Assembly (NCBI RefSeq): GCF_016522065.1
Contig: NZ_JAEHFV010000001.1
Location: 1,054,001 to 1,118,000, forward strand
Length of the DNA: 64,000 nucleotides
Direction of reading: 5' to 3'
From: Flavobacterium agrisoli
GTDB lineage: Bacteria; Bacteroidota; Bacteroidia; Flavobacteriales; Flavobacteriaceae
Shown: positions 1-10,209 of the stretch, piece after piece
Position numbering within the stretch: position 1 is the stretch's first letter
Layout of the letters: every line of letters begins with the position of its first letter
The notes under the pieces: model-generated
Seen by the model: the letters and a program-made list of their open reading frames with translations, nothing else
What the model was told of the DNA's origin: nothing
The model's database searches: none
Made by a program: the position numbers and the translations under genes

Positions 1-1209
1 ATCATGAGAAGCAATTTCTGTTTTAAATACTTTTTCAGTAGTTCCTATACTTTTATTTTTCCATAAATCGGTTACTTTAAAAACCTGTTTGATAAAATTT
101 GCTTCGTAACCAAAATCTAGGTCTTTTATGGTATGTTTTTTCCAATCAAAAGCAATTTTTTGAGTTGATTCGGTTCTGTTTAAAAAGGTTACAGCCCAAT
201 TTCCATCGGCTAAAGGTTTCACCCAAACTTCAACACCTTCCAAAACTGTGTATTTGAATCCTTGAATTCCGAGTTTGTCCTGATTAATAGCAATTAAATT
301 TTTATTAGTTAAAATAGCTACCGTTTCTTTTGACATTTTTCTTAAATCATTACCCGAAAATAAGGGAGAAGCCAGCATACACCACAGACTAAAATGCGCT
401 TTATCTTCGGTATCATTCATTTCGTTGCCTACTTCCATCATATCAAAATCATTCCAATGATCGGGACCTGAATATTTACGAATGTCTTTTCGCATATCGG
501 CAATTTTCATGAAACCCCAAGAAGACCAATTTTCAGGATGCTTGTGTTCGCAATCAAAACAAGGATATATATCTCCCGAAATTCGCCACATATTTCCAAG
601 TGGTTCTGCCCATTCCCATGGCTGGTTATCGCCCCATTCGCAAATGCTAAACAAAATTGGGCGACCTGCTTTTTTTAGCGCGTTACTCATAGTAGTATAG
701 GCTTCTTTTGCGGTAATTCCTTGTGTATTACACCAATCGTACTTTAAAAAATCAATTTCTAAAGCAGCATAAAAACGAGCATCTTGGTATTCGTAGCCAC
801 GCGTTCCCGGATAACCCGCACAGGTTTTGGTGCCGGCACAATTATACAAACCAAATTTTAAGCCTTTACTATGCACATACTCAATTAAAGCTTTCATTCC
901 GGTTGGAAATTTGGCAGGATCGGGAACCAAATTTCCGTTGGCATCGCGCTCACGAGTCATCCAGCCATCATCCAAAACAATGTAATTGTACCCAGCTGCT
1001 GCCATGCCGCTATCGACTAAATCATTGGCTATTTCTTTAACCAATTTTTCATCAATTCGGGTATCGAAAGTATTCCAAGAATTCCACCCCATTGGTGGTG
1101 TTAGTGCCAAACCTTCAAACTTTCCTCCCTCCTGTTGGTAGACATTTCCTTGACTAAAACTTAAAATAGTAACTAACAAGAATGCGATGGTACATGTGAT
1201 TTTTTTCAT
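1..1209 (-). CDS. GH27 alpha-galactosidase (3' end outside window)
   Basis: The reading frame opens at an ATG at 1209 and runs without a stop to the window edge, giving 403 codons; the C-terminus is missing. Residues 1-20 form a Sec signal peptide (basic MKK, hydrophobic core, SFSQ), so the enzyme is exported. The GH27 fold shows in PPMGWNSWN (38-46), the strand-end KYDWCN whose Asp158 matches the family nucleophile, and WRISGDI whose Asp213 matches the acid/base. By family knowledge it removes alpha-1,6-galactose from galactomannan. Its ATG overlaps the TGA of the GH2 gene by four bases (ATGA), which suggests translational coupling as the last visible gene of the SusCD operon. The family call is secure; the exact substrate is inferred from context. 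Confidence 0.93.
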   Translation of the reverse strand, partial: MKKITCTIAFLLVTILSFSQGNVYQQEGGKFEGLALTPPMGWNSWNTFDTRIDEKLVKEIANDLVDSGMAAAGYNYIVLDDGWMTRERDANGNLVPDPAKFPTGMKALIEYVHSKGLKFGLYNCAGTKTCAGYPGTRGYEYQDARFYAALEIDFLKYDWCNTQGITAKEAYTTMSNALKKAGRPILFSICEWGDNQPWEWAEPLGNMWRISGDIYPCFDCEHKHPENWSSWGFMKIADMRKDIRKYSGPDHWNDFDMMEVGNEMNDTEDKAHFSLWCMLASPLFSGNDLRKMSKETVAILTNKNLIAINQDKLGIQGFKYTVLEGVEVWVKPLADGNWAVTFLNRTESTQKIAFDWKKHTIKDLDFGYEANFIKQVFKVTDLWKNKSIGTTEKVFKTEIASHD

Positions 1210-4073
1210 ATTTTTTTATTTGATTGTAAAATGAATTCAGCCGATTTTAATCCGTTAGATACAGCAGTAAGTTTGATTTCTCCCTTTCCGCCAGTAGTTT
1301 GCACGATTACTTGGGCCAATCCGTTAAATAATTTTCGTTTGTATTGTTGAGCGGGATGTAGCAATTGAATACAACCTAAACTTTGGTTTAGTACATCCCA
1401 TGTATTCACTTTTAATAAAGGTGTGGCTACCACAGCAATGCTATTTTTTCCTGCCTTAAGGATTTTTTTATCTAACCTAAAAGTATCTCCTTTTGGGTTT
1501 TCGGGAATTGCATCGGCAATTAATTTTCCGTTAATATAAATCGATTGCGTTTTACCGACACTTTTATAAAACAAGGTTATAGCATTCGACTCAAAATGCG
1601 CCGGCAATTCAAAAGTGGAACGATACACTATATTTTTTACTTTTCCACCAAAATCAGCATTTCTATCCTCTAAAAAAGCTTTTTGCCACGAAGAATCATC
1701 TAATTCTTTCTTTATTTCGTTTGAAACCGAACTAGTGTTGCCGTATTTTTCTTTTAATGAATCTAATGGTAAAACCGTTATAGTCTCTAAAAATTTATCT
1801 GGTTCTAAAGAAGTCGGATTACCATTCCCAACTCCAATTATTTTGGCAGGACCGGAAATAGAGAAAGTTACATCATGATTAGCTGTAGGAACGTAAATAC
1901 CGTTTTTATCTGTAGAACTTACTGTAATCATGGCCACATCATTTTCATTATATTGAAGCGTTTTTTTATTCGATTTTAATACTAATGCAGCCGATTGACC
2001 AGCGGTTTTAATAGTCTCTGTTTTTATTTTTTTACCCTTTTTGTAACCTATGGCTTCCAGCGTACCAGGTTGATATGGTACATTCCATTGTAAATGACCC
2101 TCTTTTTCAATTTTTTGTTTTCCTAAGCTCTTTTTATTCAAAAAAAGTTCCACCTCATCACAATTGCTGTAGACCCACACTTCGATGTTTTGATTTTCTT
2201 TACCCGCCCAATTCCAATGAGGCAATAAATGTAAAACCGGTTCATTTTGCCACCACGCTTTTAAATACCAAGCCGAATCTTTATAAAAACCACATTGATC
2301 AACCATTCCGAAATAGGTTCCCACCGAAGGCCAACCGTAAGGAGTGGGTTCACCTCGATAATCAAAACCAGTCCAAACAAACATTCCGGCTAAATATTTT
2401 CTAGAATTATAATATTTCCAACCGTCCTCGATGCTCAGAAAATTATCATTTGGTGATTTATCATAAGCCGGAATTATGTGTTTTTCATCATCTCTATAAT
2501 AAGCGCCACGAGTTGCATTGGTACTCCCCTCCTCGGTTCCCCAAATACTTTGATTCGGGAATAATGCGTGCTGTTTATCGGTGCTTCGTTTGGCAACATA
2601 ATTTACGCCAAGCAAATCAATTGTAGTGGTAACACCTTCGCTACCAATACCTCCACTAAAAGCAATAGTGGCTGGTCTGGTTTCATCAAGTGATTTTACA
2701 AAAGCTTGCATATTACTGGCTATTCTTGCACCAATATTACTGTTTTCTATAGCCCATTCTTCATTACCGATACTCCAACTTATGATAGATGGATGATTAC
2801 GATCACGTGCTATTAATTTTTTCACATCGCCTAAATGCGTTTCGGTAATGCCCATTAATCTATTTTCATCAATGACCAAAATACCCATTTCATCGCAATA
2901 CCCTAATAATTCGGGTGATGGTGGATTGTGGGAACAACGATAGGCATTGCTTCCGAAAGACTGTAAAACTTCCAATCGGTATTTTTGAACCGCGTCCGGA
3001 AGCGCAATACCTAAACCTGCATGATCTTGGTGATTATTGGTTCCTTTTATTTTTAATGATTTTCCGTTTAAGAAAAAACCATTATCGGAATCGAATTTTA
3101 TAGATCGGATTCCGAATCGTGTTTCGTACATATCAACTAACTGTTTGTCTTTTAGAATCGACGTTTTCATCCTGTACAAATAAGGCGAATCGGTAGACCA
3201 TAAGTTTGGATTTTGTACTTGTATTTCAGTTGTAAAATCATTTGACTCTCTTGGTTTTAAAGTAGCCTTTTCGATATTTTTTGAAGCTATTTGGTTCCCT
3301 TTCGAATCAAAAATGGCGTGTACTAATTGAAATTGAGCTGTTGCATTCGTATCATTCGAAACACTAGCCATTACATCAATAGTAGCCTCTGAAAAAGAAT
3401 CATTAAGCATGGATTTAACAAAAGTTCCATTGCTAGCTACATGTAAATTATGGGTTTTGGTTAACCACACATGCCGGTAAATTCCGGCGCCTTCGTAAAA
3501 CCAACCTTCTTCCATAGTGGCATCAACTCTAACTGCAATTGTATTTTCTCCACCGTAATTCAGGTACTCAGAAATATCATATTCAACTCCCAAATAACCA
3601 CTATCATGCTGACCTAAATAATGTCCGTTGACCCAAATAATACTATTTCTAAAAATACCGTCGAAAACAATATGAATCCGTTTTCCATAATCTCCTGATG
3701 GAATGTCAATTTTTTTACGATACCAACCCACACTTTTTTCGGGAAAATTCCGACCGATAGCTTTAAAACCATGACTAAAACTGGCTTTTGGGCTAAATTC
3801 TTGTTCAACTGCCCAATCATGAGGCAAGTCTAATTTTCTCCATGCACGGTCATCAAAATCTTTGGCAGCGGCACCATCTCCAAAACCTGCTTTGGCCAAA
3901 TAAGAAAAATAAGCTGTTCCGGTATTAAAATCTTTTTGAGCATCAAAAGGATGTCCAAAAGCAAACCGCCAATTTTTGTCGATGTTAATCCGTTCTCGAT
4001 GGTTTTGACATTGAGCTGGAATGGTATAAAAAAAAGAGATTATTAAAAACGAAAGTATGCTGAAAAAATTCAT
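1206..4073 (-). CDS. GH2 family glycoside hydrolase, beta-galactosidase-like, exported
   Basis: A 955-residue protein with a signal peptide (1-21). Order of parts: N-terminal sugar-binding jelly roll (about 30-205), Ig-like domain (210-320), TIM barrel (325-620), a DUF4982-like beta domain (625-685), an Ig-like domain from 695, a second jelly-roll-like insert around 790-890, then the end of the Ig-like domain. ISWSIGNEEW (431-440) gives acid/base Glu438, and WGTEEG (511-516) gives the likely nucleophile Glu514. GH2 members with this architecture are mostly beta-galactosidases, but beta-mannosidase cannot be excluded from sequence reading alone. Within the mannan locus it could remove terminal beta-galactose or beta-mannose. 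It follows the glycan-binding lipoprotein after 91 bases containing a hairpin, and overlaps the GH27 gene by 4 bases. Confidence 0.9.
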   Translation of the reverse strand: MNFFSILSFLIISFFYTIPAQCQNHRERINIDKNWRFAFGHPFDAQKDFNTGTAYFSYLAKAGFGDGAAAKDFDDRAWRKLDLPHDWAVEQEFSPKASFSHGFKAIGRNFPEKSVGWYRKKIDIPSGDYGKRIHIVFDGIFRNSIIWVNGHYLGQHDSGYLGVEYDISEYLNYGGENTIAVRVDATMEEGWFYEGAGIYRHVWLTKTHNLHVASNGTFVKSMLNDSFSEATIDVMASVSNDTNATAQFQLVHAIFDSKGNQIASKNIEKATLKPRESNDFTTEIQVQNPNLWSTDSPYLYRMKTSILKDKQLVDMYETRFGIRSIKFDSDNGFFLNGKSLKIKGTNNHQDHAGLGIALPDAVQKYRLEVLQSFGSNAYRCSHNPPSPELLGYCDEMGILVIDENRLMGITETHLGDVKKLIARDRNHPSIISWSIGNEEWAIENSNIGARIASNMQAFVKSLDETRPATIAFSGGIGSEGVTTTIDLLGVNYVAKRSTDKQHALFPNQSIWGTEEGSTNATRGAYYRDDEKHIIPAYDKSPNDNFLSIEDGWKYYNSRKYLAGMFVWTGFDYRGEPTPYGWPSVGTYFGMVDQCGFYKDSAWYLKAWWQNEPVLHLLPHWNWAGKENQNIEVWVYSNCDEVELFLNKKSLGKQKIEKEGHLQWNVPYQPGTLEAIGYKKGKKIKTETIKTAGQSAALVLKSNKKTLQYNENDVAMITVSSTDKNGIYVPTANHDVTFSISGPAKIIGVGNGNPTSLEPDKFLETITVLPLDSLKEKYGNTSSVSNEIKKELDDSSWQKAFLEDRNADFGGKVKNIVYRSTFELPAHFESNAITLFYKSVGKTQSIYINGKLIADAIPENPKGDTFRLDKKILKAGKNSIAVVATPLLKVNTWDVLNQSLGCIQLLHPAQQYKRKLFNGLAQVIVQTTGGKGEIKLTAVSNGLKSAEFILQSNKKI

Positions 4074-4098
4074 AATTCAGGATTTGAAAGAGTCCGTT

Positions 4099-4134
4099 TA
4101 AAAAAGAATTCCCCAATTTTTCAACCGGGGAATT
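4099..4134 (-). terminator. Hairpin with T-run between surface lipoprotein and GH2 genes
   Basis: Arms AATTCCCC (4107-4114) and GGGGAATT (4127-4134) pair perfectly over a 12-base loop. On the minus strand the stem is followed by CTTTTTT. It lies between two genes of the same operon, so it probably attenuates rather than ends transcription, giving more SusC, SusD and binding protein than GH2 and GH27. Confidence 0.6.
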
Positions 4135-4164
4135 GCTTAACCAAACTCAAATAAAAAGAAATAT

Positions 4165-5220
4165 CTATTTAAGGACAAAGCCCATTTCGTCTAACAATAT
4201 GGTATTCCCTCCAAAATTGCCCGACTCTTGAAAAGTCAATTGGTCAAATGATGTAGGATTCCCTATTGTGGAGAAAGGAATTTCAATAACCGTCCATTGT
4301 GATGTAATCGCTTTTTGTATTTGATAAGCCCAACCGCCAAAAACAAAGGTTAATTTTGCATCAGGGTTTTCAGAAACTGATTTTACTTTTACGGTAAAAG
4401 ATTTATACATAGATACATCCTTAGCATTAAATTTCATATCGGCACCACCCCAACCTGGAAAAACCAATTTTATTGATAAATTGCCTTGAGCCTTATCTTC
4501 AGTAAAATCAGTTGTAAACGCGCTACCATCCCATGTCCAATGGCCCGCATCCCCTTGAATAATATCGTCATATAATGCCGAACCGACTGCCATTTTAGAA
4601 GTAGCGGTTCCCGTTATATTGGTTACTGAGATTAATTTATTAGTAGAATTTGTCGGCATTGTAAATTTAATTTCTGTCAAAGTTGATGAAATAACAACTG
4701 CATCTGTTGTACCGACTTTCACAATTGGATCTAAAAAATACTTCCCGCTAACGGTAACCACTTCACCAGCTAATGCATTTATTGAATTAAACCAATTTAT
4801 AGTGGGTGCTGGTGGAGCAACTATTAAATCATATACAACAGTACCCTTTTCTGTAACAATTTTTAGCTGATTAGAAGTATCGGCATAGGGTGTGTTTTCA
4901 TCCACCATTACAATAATATCCGTATCCGTCACAAATGTGGATCTAAAATAGGTATCGTAATCGTTAAAATAAATTTTTTGTACGGAAGAAAATCCTTTAC
5001 CATGAATTACATAATAATTATTAGGATCTACTTTAATTACAGGTTCTAATGGTTTTAAACTACCATCTTCATTATAACCTGACGGCATTACAGACTCAAT
5101 TATGGGCGCTCCTGTATAAGCTTCTCCACCATCATCACTGGAACATGAAGTTAGAAGCACAAACAAAGTAAACAAACTAGTAAGACTACTTCTTAACATA
5201 TATAAATTGATATTTTTCAT
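4165..5220 (-). CDS. Surface glycan-binding lipoprotein with IPT/TIG domains
   Basis: A 351-residue lipoprotein: the signal peptide ends in a LLTSC lipobox followed by SSDDGGE, an acidic stretch typical of surface-exposed Bacteroidetes lipoproteins. Two IPT/TIG Ig-like domains follow (about 40-130 and 134-210); the first contains VIHGKGFSSV and the second VTVSGKYFL. A C-terminal beta-sandwich (about 215-351), rich in Trp and Gly (GHWTWDGSAF, FPGWGGADMKF, FGGWAYQ), probably binds the glycan. It starts 15 bases after susD and fills the SusE/SusF-like position of the operon, so it likely presents mannan to the SusCD pair. Specific ligand residues cannot be named from sequence alone. Confidence 0.85.
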   Translation of the reverse strand: MKNINLYMLRSSLTSLFTLFVLLTSCSSDDGGEAYTGAPIIESVMPSGYNEDGSLKPLEPVIKVDPNNYYVIHGKGFSSVQKIYFNDYDTYFRSTFVTDTDIIVMVDENTPYADTSNQLKIVTEKGTVVYDLIVAPPAPTINWFNSINALAGEVVTVSGKYFLDPIVKVGTTDAVVISSTLTEIKFTMPTNSTNKLISVTNITGTATSKMAVGSALYDDIIQGDAGHWTWDGSAFTTDFTEDKAQGNLSIKLVFPGWGGADMKFNAKDVSMYKSFTVKVKSVSENPDAKLTFVFGGWAYQIQKAITSQWTVIEIPFSTIGNPTSFDQLTFQESGNFGGNTILLDEMGFVLK

Positions 5221-5235
5221 CGCTTTAGTTTTAAA

Positions 5236-6837
5236 TTATTTGAAAGTATAAGGAACAACCTCTCTTAATTTTGGATTTTTAATTAAATCATCGGCTGGAT
5301 ACGGCAATAATAAGTTAGATGCTGAAATAGAAATGTGTTTTTCAACCTCCTGATTTCCTCGATTTTGAGCTTCCATTATTTCTTTTGCTTTACTAAAAGG
5401 CAAACGACCTAAATCAAAATAGTAATCGCCTTCGCAAGCTAATTCTGCACGTCTTTCTTTAAAAATATCATCAAATGTTATAGTTGTTTTTTCTGGTAAA
5501 CCAGCCCTTCTACGAACCGCATTAAACGATTTTAAAGCATTCGCATCAGAGGTACTTCCGGTTTGCGATCCTAAAAGGGCTTCGGCATGAATTAATAACA
5601 GTTCGGCATAACGCATCATATAGCTATTCATGCTACTTTCACCATTAAAGGGTCTGTTGAAAGGTCCTGTGATAGGCAAATTTTCTTTACCAATTACATA
5701 TTTTTTTAAGCCTGCTCCCGAATTTTGCGCTTCATTTTCTTCTTCAAAAGTATACCCTAAAAGTATCTTTGAATCTACATCAAGTGTTTCGGCATAACTT
5801 AAATTAGGGTAAAAATCGCCTGGTAACATGAATGTTTCGATTCTTCTTTTATCTCCATTTTCATAAACATTGTGAATCAAATCTTGGGAAGGTGCAATTT
5901 GACCCGAATAAGAGGTTTCAACCAATCTATTTTCTGGTGCAAACAAGGTATTAGAAAAATTTCCTTCGAAGTAAGTTCCGGTTCCGGTCCATTGCCAAGA
6001 AAAAATGGACTCTTGGTTGTTGTTGTTTTTTTGTAAAAACAAATCTGCAAAAGACATATTGGGCAATTCGTCACCACCTAATAATTTAAATTCGCCACTA
6101 TTAATTACTTCTTGAGCCAATGCAGCAGCTTCGGCATATCTTTTTTGATACAAATAAACTTTGGCTAAAAATGCTTTTGCTGAGCCACTAGAAACATGCG
6201 CATTGGCAGCATAATCAGTTCCTCTGTCTTTTTTTCTCAAATTTTCGATAGCATATTTTAAATCCATTTCAATGAATTTATAAACATCTTCTGTTGGATT
6301 ACTTGGAACCACAAAATTTTGAGAATAATCCGCATTATTTTCAATAATAGGAACATTTCCCCATAATCTTACTAAAAAGAAGTACGAAAATGCGCGAATA
6401 AAATGGCATTCACCTAACGTATTTTTAAGTGCTTCCTCGCTAACCTCAGGACCAACACTCTGTGGCAATGTATTGATGTAGGCATTAGAATTGGCAATAG
6501 CACCATAACAGGAACGCCATGCATCCGAAATAAAACTTTGTGAATTGGTGAAACTTAAATCGGTAAATTTTCCAAAATCGTTATAGACATCCGCGTACAT
6601 ATTTCCCGAAATAACATCTGTTATTCCAAAAAAAGCTGATTTATTCATATTAAACCAAACAATTCCATATAATCCGTTGGTTGCATTGTCTAGTTTTTCA
6701 TCCGAATTATAATAGTTTCCCATAGTTGGCGCTCCTTCAGCCGGCACATCAATAAAATCTTGTGAACAGGATGATGAAAACAGCATTAAACCAGCTAGTA
6801 CTAAACCACTTGCCTTTTTATATATATTTTTTTTCAT
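5236..6837 (-). CDS. SusD/RagB-family nutrient-binding outer membrane lipoprotein
   Basis: This 533-residue protein has a lipoprotein signal (LFSSSCSQDF, lipid-bearing Cys near residue 24). A TPR-rich SusD fold follows: YYNSDEKLDNATNGLYG near the start, ANSNAYINTLP, and ECHFIRAFSYFFLVRLWGNVP, a signature stretch of the family. The C-terminal SusD domain includes MRYAELLLIHAEAL and FNAVRRRAGLP followed by IFKERRAELACEGDYYFDLGR. The length is normal. It lies 11 bases downstream of its SusC partner and forms the lid that captures oligosaccharides for it. Mannan specificity is inferred from the neighbours only. Confidence 0.95.
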   Translation of the reverse strand: MKKNIYKKASGLVLAGLMLFSSSCSQDFIDVPAEGAPTMGNYYNSDEKLDNATNGLYGIVWFNMNKSAFFGITDVISGNMYADVYNDFGKFTDLSFTNSQSFISDAWRSCYGAIANSNAYINTLPQSVGPEVSEEALKNTLGECHFIRAFSYFFLVRLWGNVPIIENNADYSQNFVVPSNPTEDVYKFIEMDLKYAIENLRKKDRGTDYAANAHVSSGSAKAFLAKVYLYQKRYAEAAALAQEVINSGEFKLLGGDELPNMSFADLFLQKNNNNQESIFSWQWTGTGTYFEGNFSNTLFAPENRLVETSYSGQIAPSQDLIHNVYENGDKRRIETFMLPGDFYPNLSYAETLDVDSKILLGYTFEEENEAQNSGAGLKKYVIGKENLPITGPFNRPFNGESSMNSYMMRYAELLLIHAEALLGSQTGSTSDANALKSFNAVRRRAGLPEKTTITFDDIFKERRAELACEGDYYFDLGRLPFSKAKEIMEAQNRGNQEVEKHISISASNLLLPYPADDLIKNPKLREVVPYTFK

Positions 6838-6848
6838 TGTTTTCTTAA

Positions 6849-9800
6849 TTAAAATTCAACATTAAAACCAAAAGTAATTTGTCTTGGTACCGGATATCTT
6901 CCATTGTCAATACCCGACAATAAAGCATCTTGGTTGTAGGCTCCTACTTCGGGGTCATATCCTTTAAAATTTGTAAAGGTGTAAAGGTTTTGTCCTGATG
7001 CGTATATTCTTAATCTTGATAATTTGATTTTTGAAATCATATCTAATGGCAAAGAATATCCTAATGTTACATTTTGAATTCTTAGATAAGAACCATCTTC
7101 TATCATACGGCTTGAAATAGCGTTATTTATATGATCATAAGTTGATGGTCTAGGAAATGCGGCATCAATATTGTCTGCTCTGTAAAAATTAGCAGCTTCA
7201 GTCAAATAGTTTGTTCCAATATTACTATTCATAGTACCTGAATGACGTGTTAAATTCATCAAGTCATTTCCAACTGTTCCCTGAAGAAAAATAGATAAAT
7301 CCACGTTTTTGTATTTGAAATTATTGGTAAATCCATAAGAAAATTTCGGATTTGGATTTCCTATTGCAACCAAATCACTTTGATCAATAATACCGTCGTT
7401 ATTTTGATCTTTATAAATCACATCTCCTTTAACAAAATCGGGCATTAACGAGTTTGTTCCGTTTTTTAAAACCACTTTATTTCCTGAGGCATCAGTATGT
7501 CCGTAAGCGGTTAAGTCAGCATCGGAACGATAAATTCCTACTGCTTCATAACCATAAAAAGATCCAATTGGCAACCCCTCTTGTGTTCTGGATACTGCTA
7601 CCGTGTTATATGCCAACGTATTCATACTTTTGGTAATGTTTAAACCTGCCATATTGGTAACTTTATTCACGTAACGAGTAAAGTTTAAACTGGAATTCCA
7701 AGAGAAATTTTCGGTAAACTTATTATCATAACTTAAAGTAAACTCTACCCCTTTATTTTCCATACTACCAAGATTAAAGTACGGCGGATTTACCCCACCT
7801 TCATAATCTCCACCTCCTGAAAGGAAATTGGGTAACGGCACTTGATAAAGGAAATTTTTTGAAACTTTTTTATAAACATCAAAAGCAGCTGAGAATTTAG
7901 AATCAAATAAAGTAAAATCTAAACCTAAATTGGTTTGTTCTTGAGTTTCCCATTTTAGATCTTTATTAGGTGTATTAGAAGGCAAATATGAAGTCCCCAT
8001 AGTACTATTCACAATATGAAGGTTTGACTCGTATAGGTTATTACCAATTTGATTATTACCCGTTTGCCCCCATCCGAATCGGAATTTAATATTATCCACA
8101 TATTTTTTAGTGTTTTCCATAAAGGCTTCGTTTGACAATTTCCAAGAACCCCCAAAAGAACTAAACACACCCCATTTATTTCCAACAAAAAACTTTGAAG
8201 AACCATCCGCTCTAACTGAAGCCGTAAGTCCATAACGATCAGCATAATCATACACCACCCTTCCTAAATAAGAAGATAGGGTTTGAGTACCACTATAAGG
8301 GCTACCTATAATAGCTTTATTTAAATCGGATGCCGCTAAGGAATGATCGCTATTGTCTTTATATCCTGTTGCATTTATGGAGTATCCCTCCCAATGTGCT
8401 CTATTGGATTCTTGAACAGCCAAAACAGTAAAATTATGTTTGCCAATAGTATTGCGATAGGTCAACATATTTTTTAAGTTCCAAGAATTGCCTTCGGATG
8501 GGTTATAATACAAATTAGCATAAGCCTTAACCGCATTTCCTAAGGAATACATAGGATCAAATTGTTGCCCTAAATTATTATAAATGTATCCTCCTACTTC
8601 AAAACGATAATCTAAACCTTTAAGAATATCTACCTGCGTATAAAAATTTCCTGAATAATTTTTTCTAACCAATGTATTAGAACCTAATAATGAAGTTGCA
8701 ACTGGGTTAACAAATGAAGTTGCTCCTCCTGAAGGTGGCCCTGCAAAAGCACCCGATAATTCATAAACCGCTACATCGGGAGTAGCTAATAATGAGGTAG
8801 CTACTACTCCGTTAAATTGCCCGTTTAGAGTCAATTTTTCATCGGTAATAGTACCGCTAACGTTAGCTCCTACTTTTATAAAACTGTTTACTTTTGCATC
8901 CACATTGGCTCTAAAATTATATCTTTTAAATCCGGACTCTATTACAATTCCTTCTTGATTTAAAACCCCTCCAGAAATGTAATACGTAACACTTTCTTTA
9001 CCGCCAGAAAAAGACAATTGGTTCGACTTCATAAACCCCGTTTGGTAAATAGCATCTTGCCAATCGGTTCCTGCTCCTAAAAGTTCAGGATGTGCAAATT
9101 CTGGTCGTTTTGAAGTTGGATCATACACATCAGCCAACGCATTTTGATGGATGGCATATTCTTGTAAATTCATTGAAGACAACTTTTTTGGCAGATTACT
9201 GAAAGAATATGAATTTTCATAAGTTAATTTCCCAGTTCCTTTTTTACCCGATTTAGTGGTAACAATTATAACCCCATTCGCACCACGAGAACCATAAATG
9301 GCTGTTGCCGAAGCATCTTTCAAAATATCAATGGACTCAATATCATTAGGATTAATCAATGAGAGCGGACTTAAAGTAATGTTACCTGCATTTGAAAAAT
9401 TAGAATTTCCTGAAGCATTCCTACCAGAAGTTGACGAATTACGAGCATCTCCAGAAATTGGAACACCGTCAATTACATATAAAGGCTCATTGGTACCTGT
9501 TAAAGAGGAAACCCCACGAATACGAACCGAAACATTACTTCCTGGTTCACCCGAATTGCTATTTATCACAACTCCTGCAGCCTTACCTTGCATCATTTGA
9601 TCAAAAGAAGCCATTTTTAGGTTTTCCATGTCTTTAGAACTAATACTCGAAATGGCGCTGTTAACATCTTTTCGTTTTTGTGTCCCATATCCAATAACCA
9701 CCACATCCTTTAAATCTTCAGCATTGGGTTTTAAAACAATGTTTAGTACTGATTTTCCATCAATATTAATTTTTTGCGTAGTAAATCCAATAAAAGAAAA

Positions 9801-10043
9801 AGACAATGTGCCATTGGATGGCGCTACAATTTCATATTTCCCGTCATAATCGGTAGAAACGGTAGTTGATCCGCCTACTAAAGTAATATTTGCCCCCGGA
9901 ATACCAAGTCCTGAAGGATCGCTTACCGTACCTGAAATTTTAGATTGAGCTAAAACAATATTGCTCACAAAAAACAAGGCCATCAACGGAATGCATTTAG
10001 GATATGCCTCCCTATGAAATAAATTAGACAATAGTTTTTTCAT
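6849..10043 (-). CDS. SusC/RagA-family TonB-linked outer membrane importer
   Basis: 1064 residues. A signal peptide (about 1-33) precedes a carboxypeptidase-D-like regulatory domain (ISGTVSDPSGLGIPGANITL, 36-115). The SusC plug signature follows (DVVVIGYGTQKRKDVNSAIS; later EPLYVIDGVPI and IESIDILKDASATAIYGSRG), then a long beta-barrel ending in the aromatic residue Phe (QITFGFNVEF). It lacks the STN domain of the other SusC in this window, so its expression is probably controlled by the neighbouring AraC protein rather than by sigma/anti-sigma signalling. First gene of the operon susC-susD-binding protein-GH2-GH27. It imports oligosaccharides using TonB energy. Confidence 0.96.
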   Translation of the reverse strand: MKKLLSNLFHREAYPKCIPLMALFFVSNIVLAQSKISGTVSDPSGLGIPGANITLVGGSTTVSTDYDGKYEIVAPSNGTLSFSFIGFTTQKINIDGKSVLNIVLKPNAEDLKDVVVIGYGTQKRKDVNSAISSISSKDMENLKMASFDQMMQGKAAGVVINSNSGEPGSNVSVRIRGVSSLTGTNEPLYVIDGVPISGDARNSSTSGRNASGNSNFSNAGNITLSPLSLINPNDIESIDILKDASATAIYGSRGANGVIIVTTKSGKKGTGKLTYENSYSFSNLPKKLSSMNLQEYAIHQNALADVYDPTSKRPEFAHPELLGAGTDWQDAIYQTGFMKSNQLSFSGGKESVTYYISGGVLNQEGIVIESGFKRYNFRANVDAKVNSFIKVGANVSGTITDEKLTLNGQFNGVVATSLLATPDVAVYELSGAFAGPPSGGATSFVNPVATSLLGSNTLVRKNYSGNFYTQVDILKGLDYRFEVGGYIYNNLGQQFDPMYSLGNAVKAYANLYYNPSEGNSWNLKNMLTYRNTIGKHNFTVLAVQESNRAHWEGYSINATGYKDNSDHSLAASDLNKAIIGSPYSGTQTLSSYLGRVVYDYADRYGLTASVRADGSSKFFVGNKWGVFSSFGGSWKLSNEAFMENTKKYVDNIKFRFGWGQTGNNQIGNNLYESNLHIVNSTMGTSYLPSNTPNKDLKWETQEQTNLGLDFTLFDSKFSAAFDVYKKVSKNFLYQVPLPNFLSGGGDYEGGVNPPYFNLGSMENKGVEFTLSYDNKFTENFSWNSSLNFTRYVNKVTNMAGLNITKSMNTLAYNTVAVSRTQEGLPIGSFYGYEAVGIYRSDADLTAYGHTDASGNKVVLKNGTNSLMPDFVKGDVIYKDQNNDGIIDQSDLVAIGNPNPKFSYGFTNNFKYKNVDLSIFLQGTVGNDLMNLTRHSGTMNSNIGTNYLTEAANFYRADNIDAAFPRPSTYDHINNAISSRMIEDGSYLRIQNVTLGYSLPLDMISKIKLSRLRIYASGQNLYTFTNFKGYDPEVGAYNQDALLSGIDNGRYPVPRQITFGFNVEF

Positions 10044-10123
10044 AATTAAAGTTTAGTTAGTTAAAATTGATTTATTGGTTTGAATCTAATTCGGATAAAT
10101 AAAATGGTATCAATAGGGTTTAA

Positions 10124-10131
10124 CAAATCTA
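10124..10131 (-). promoter_or_regulatory. Candidate -7 element for the susC operon
   Basis: Reading the minus strand gives TAGATTTG, which fits the Bacteroidetes consensus TAnnTTTG, about 80 bases before the susC start. I see no matching TTG at -33. A short direct repeat (ACTAAC/ACTAAT, about 10133-10145) just upstream could be an activator site, which would explain a weak -33. Confidence 0.35.
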
Positions 10132-10209
10132 TAACACTAACACTAATATAATTAATAAAATAACATCATTTATTGATAATATTTTTACATTTTAAACTTT
10201 AAAAAACAC

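Noticed and set aside
482..1040. Two plus-strand open frames of 72 and 105 codons
   Set aside because: They lie opposite the GH27 gene, whose protein shows clear family motifs on the minus strand; they are antisense shadows.
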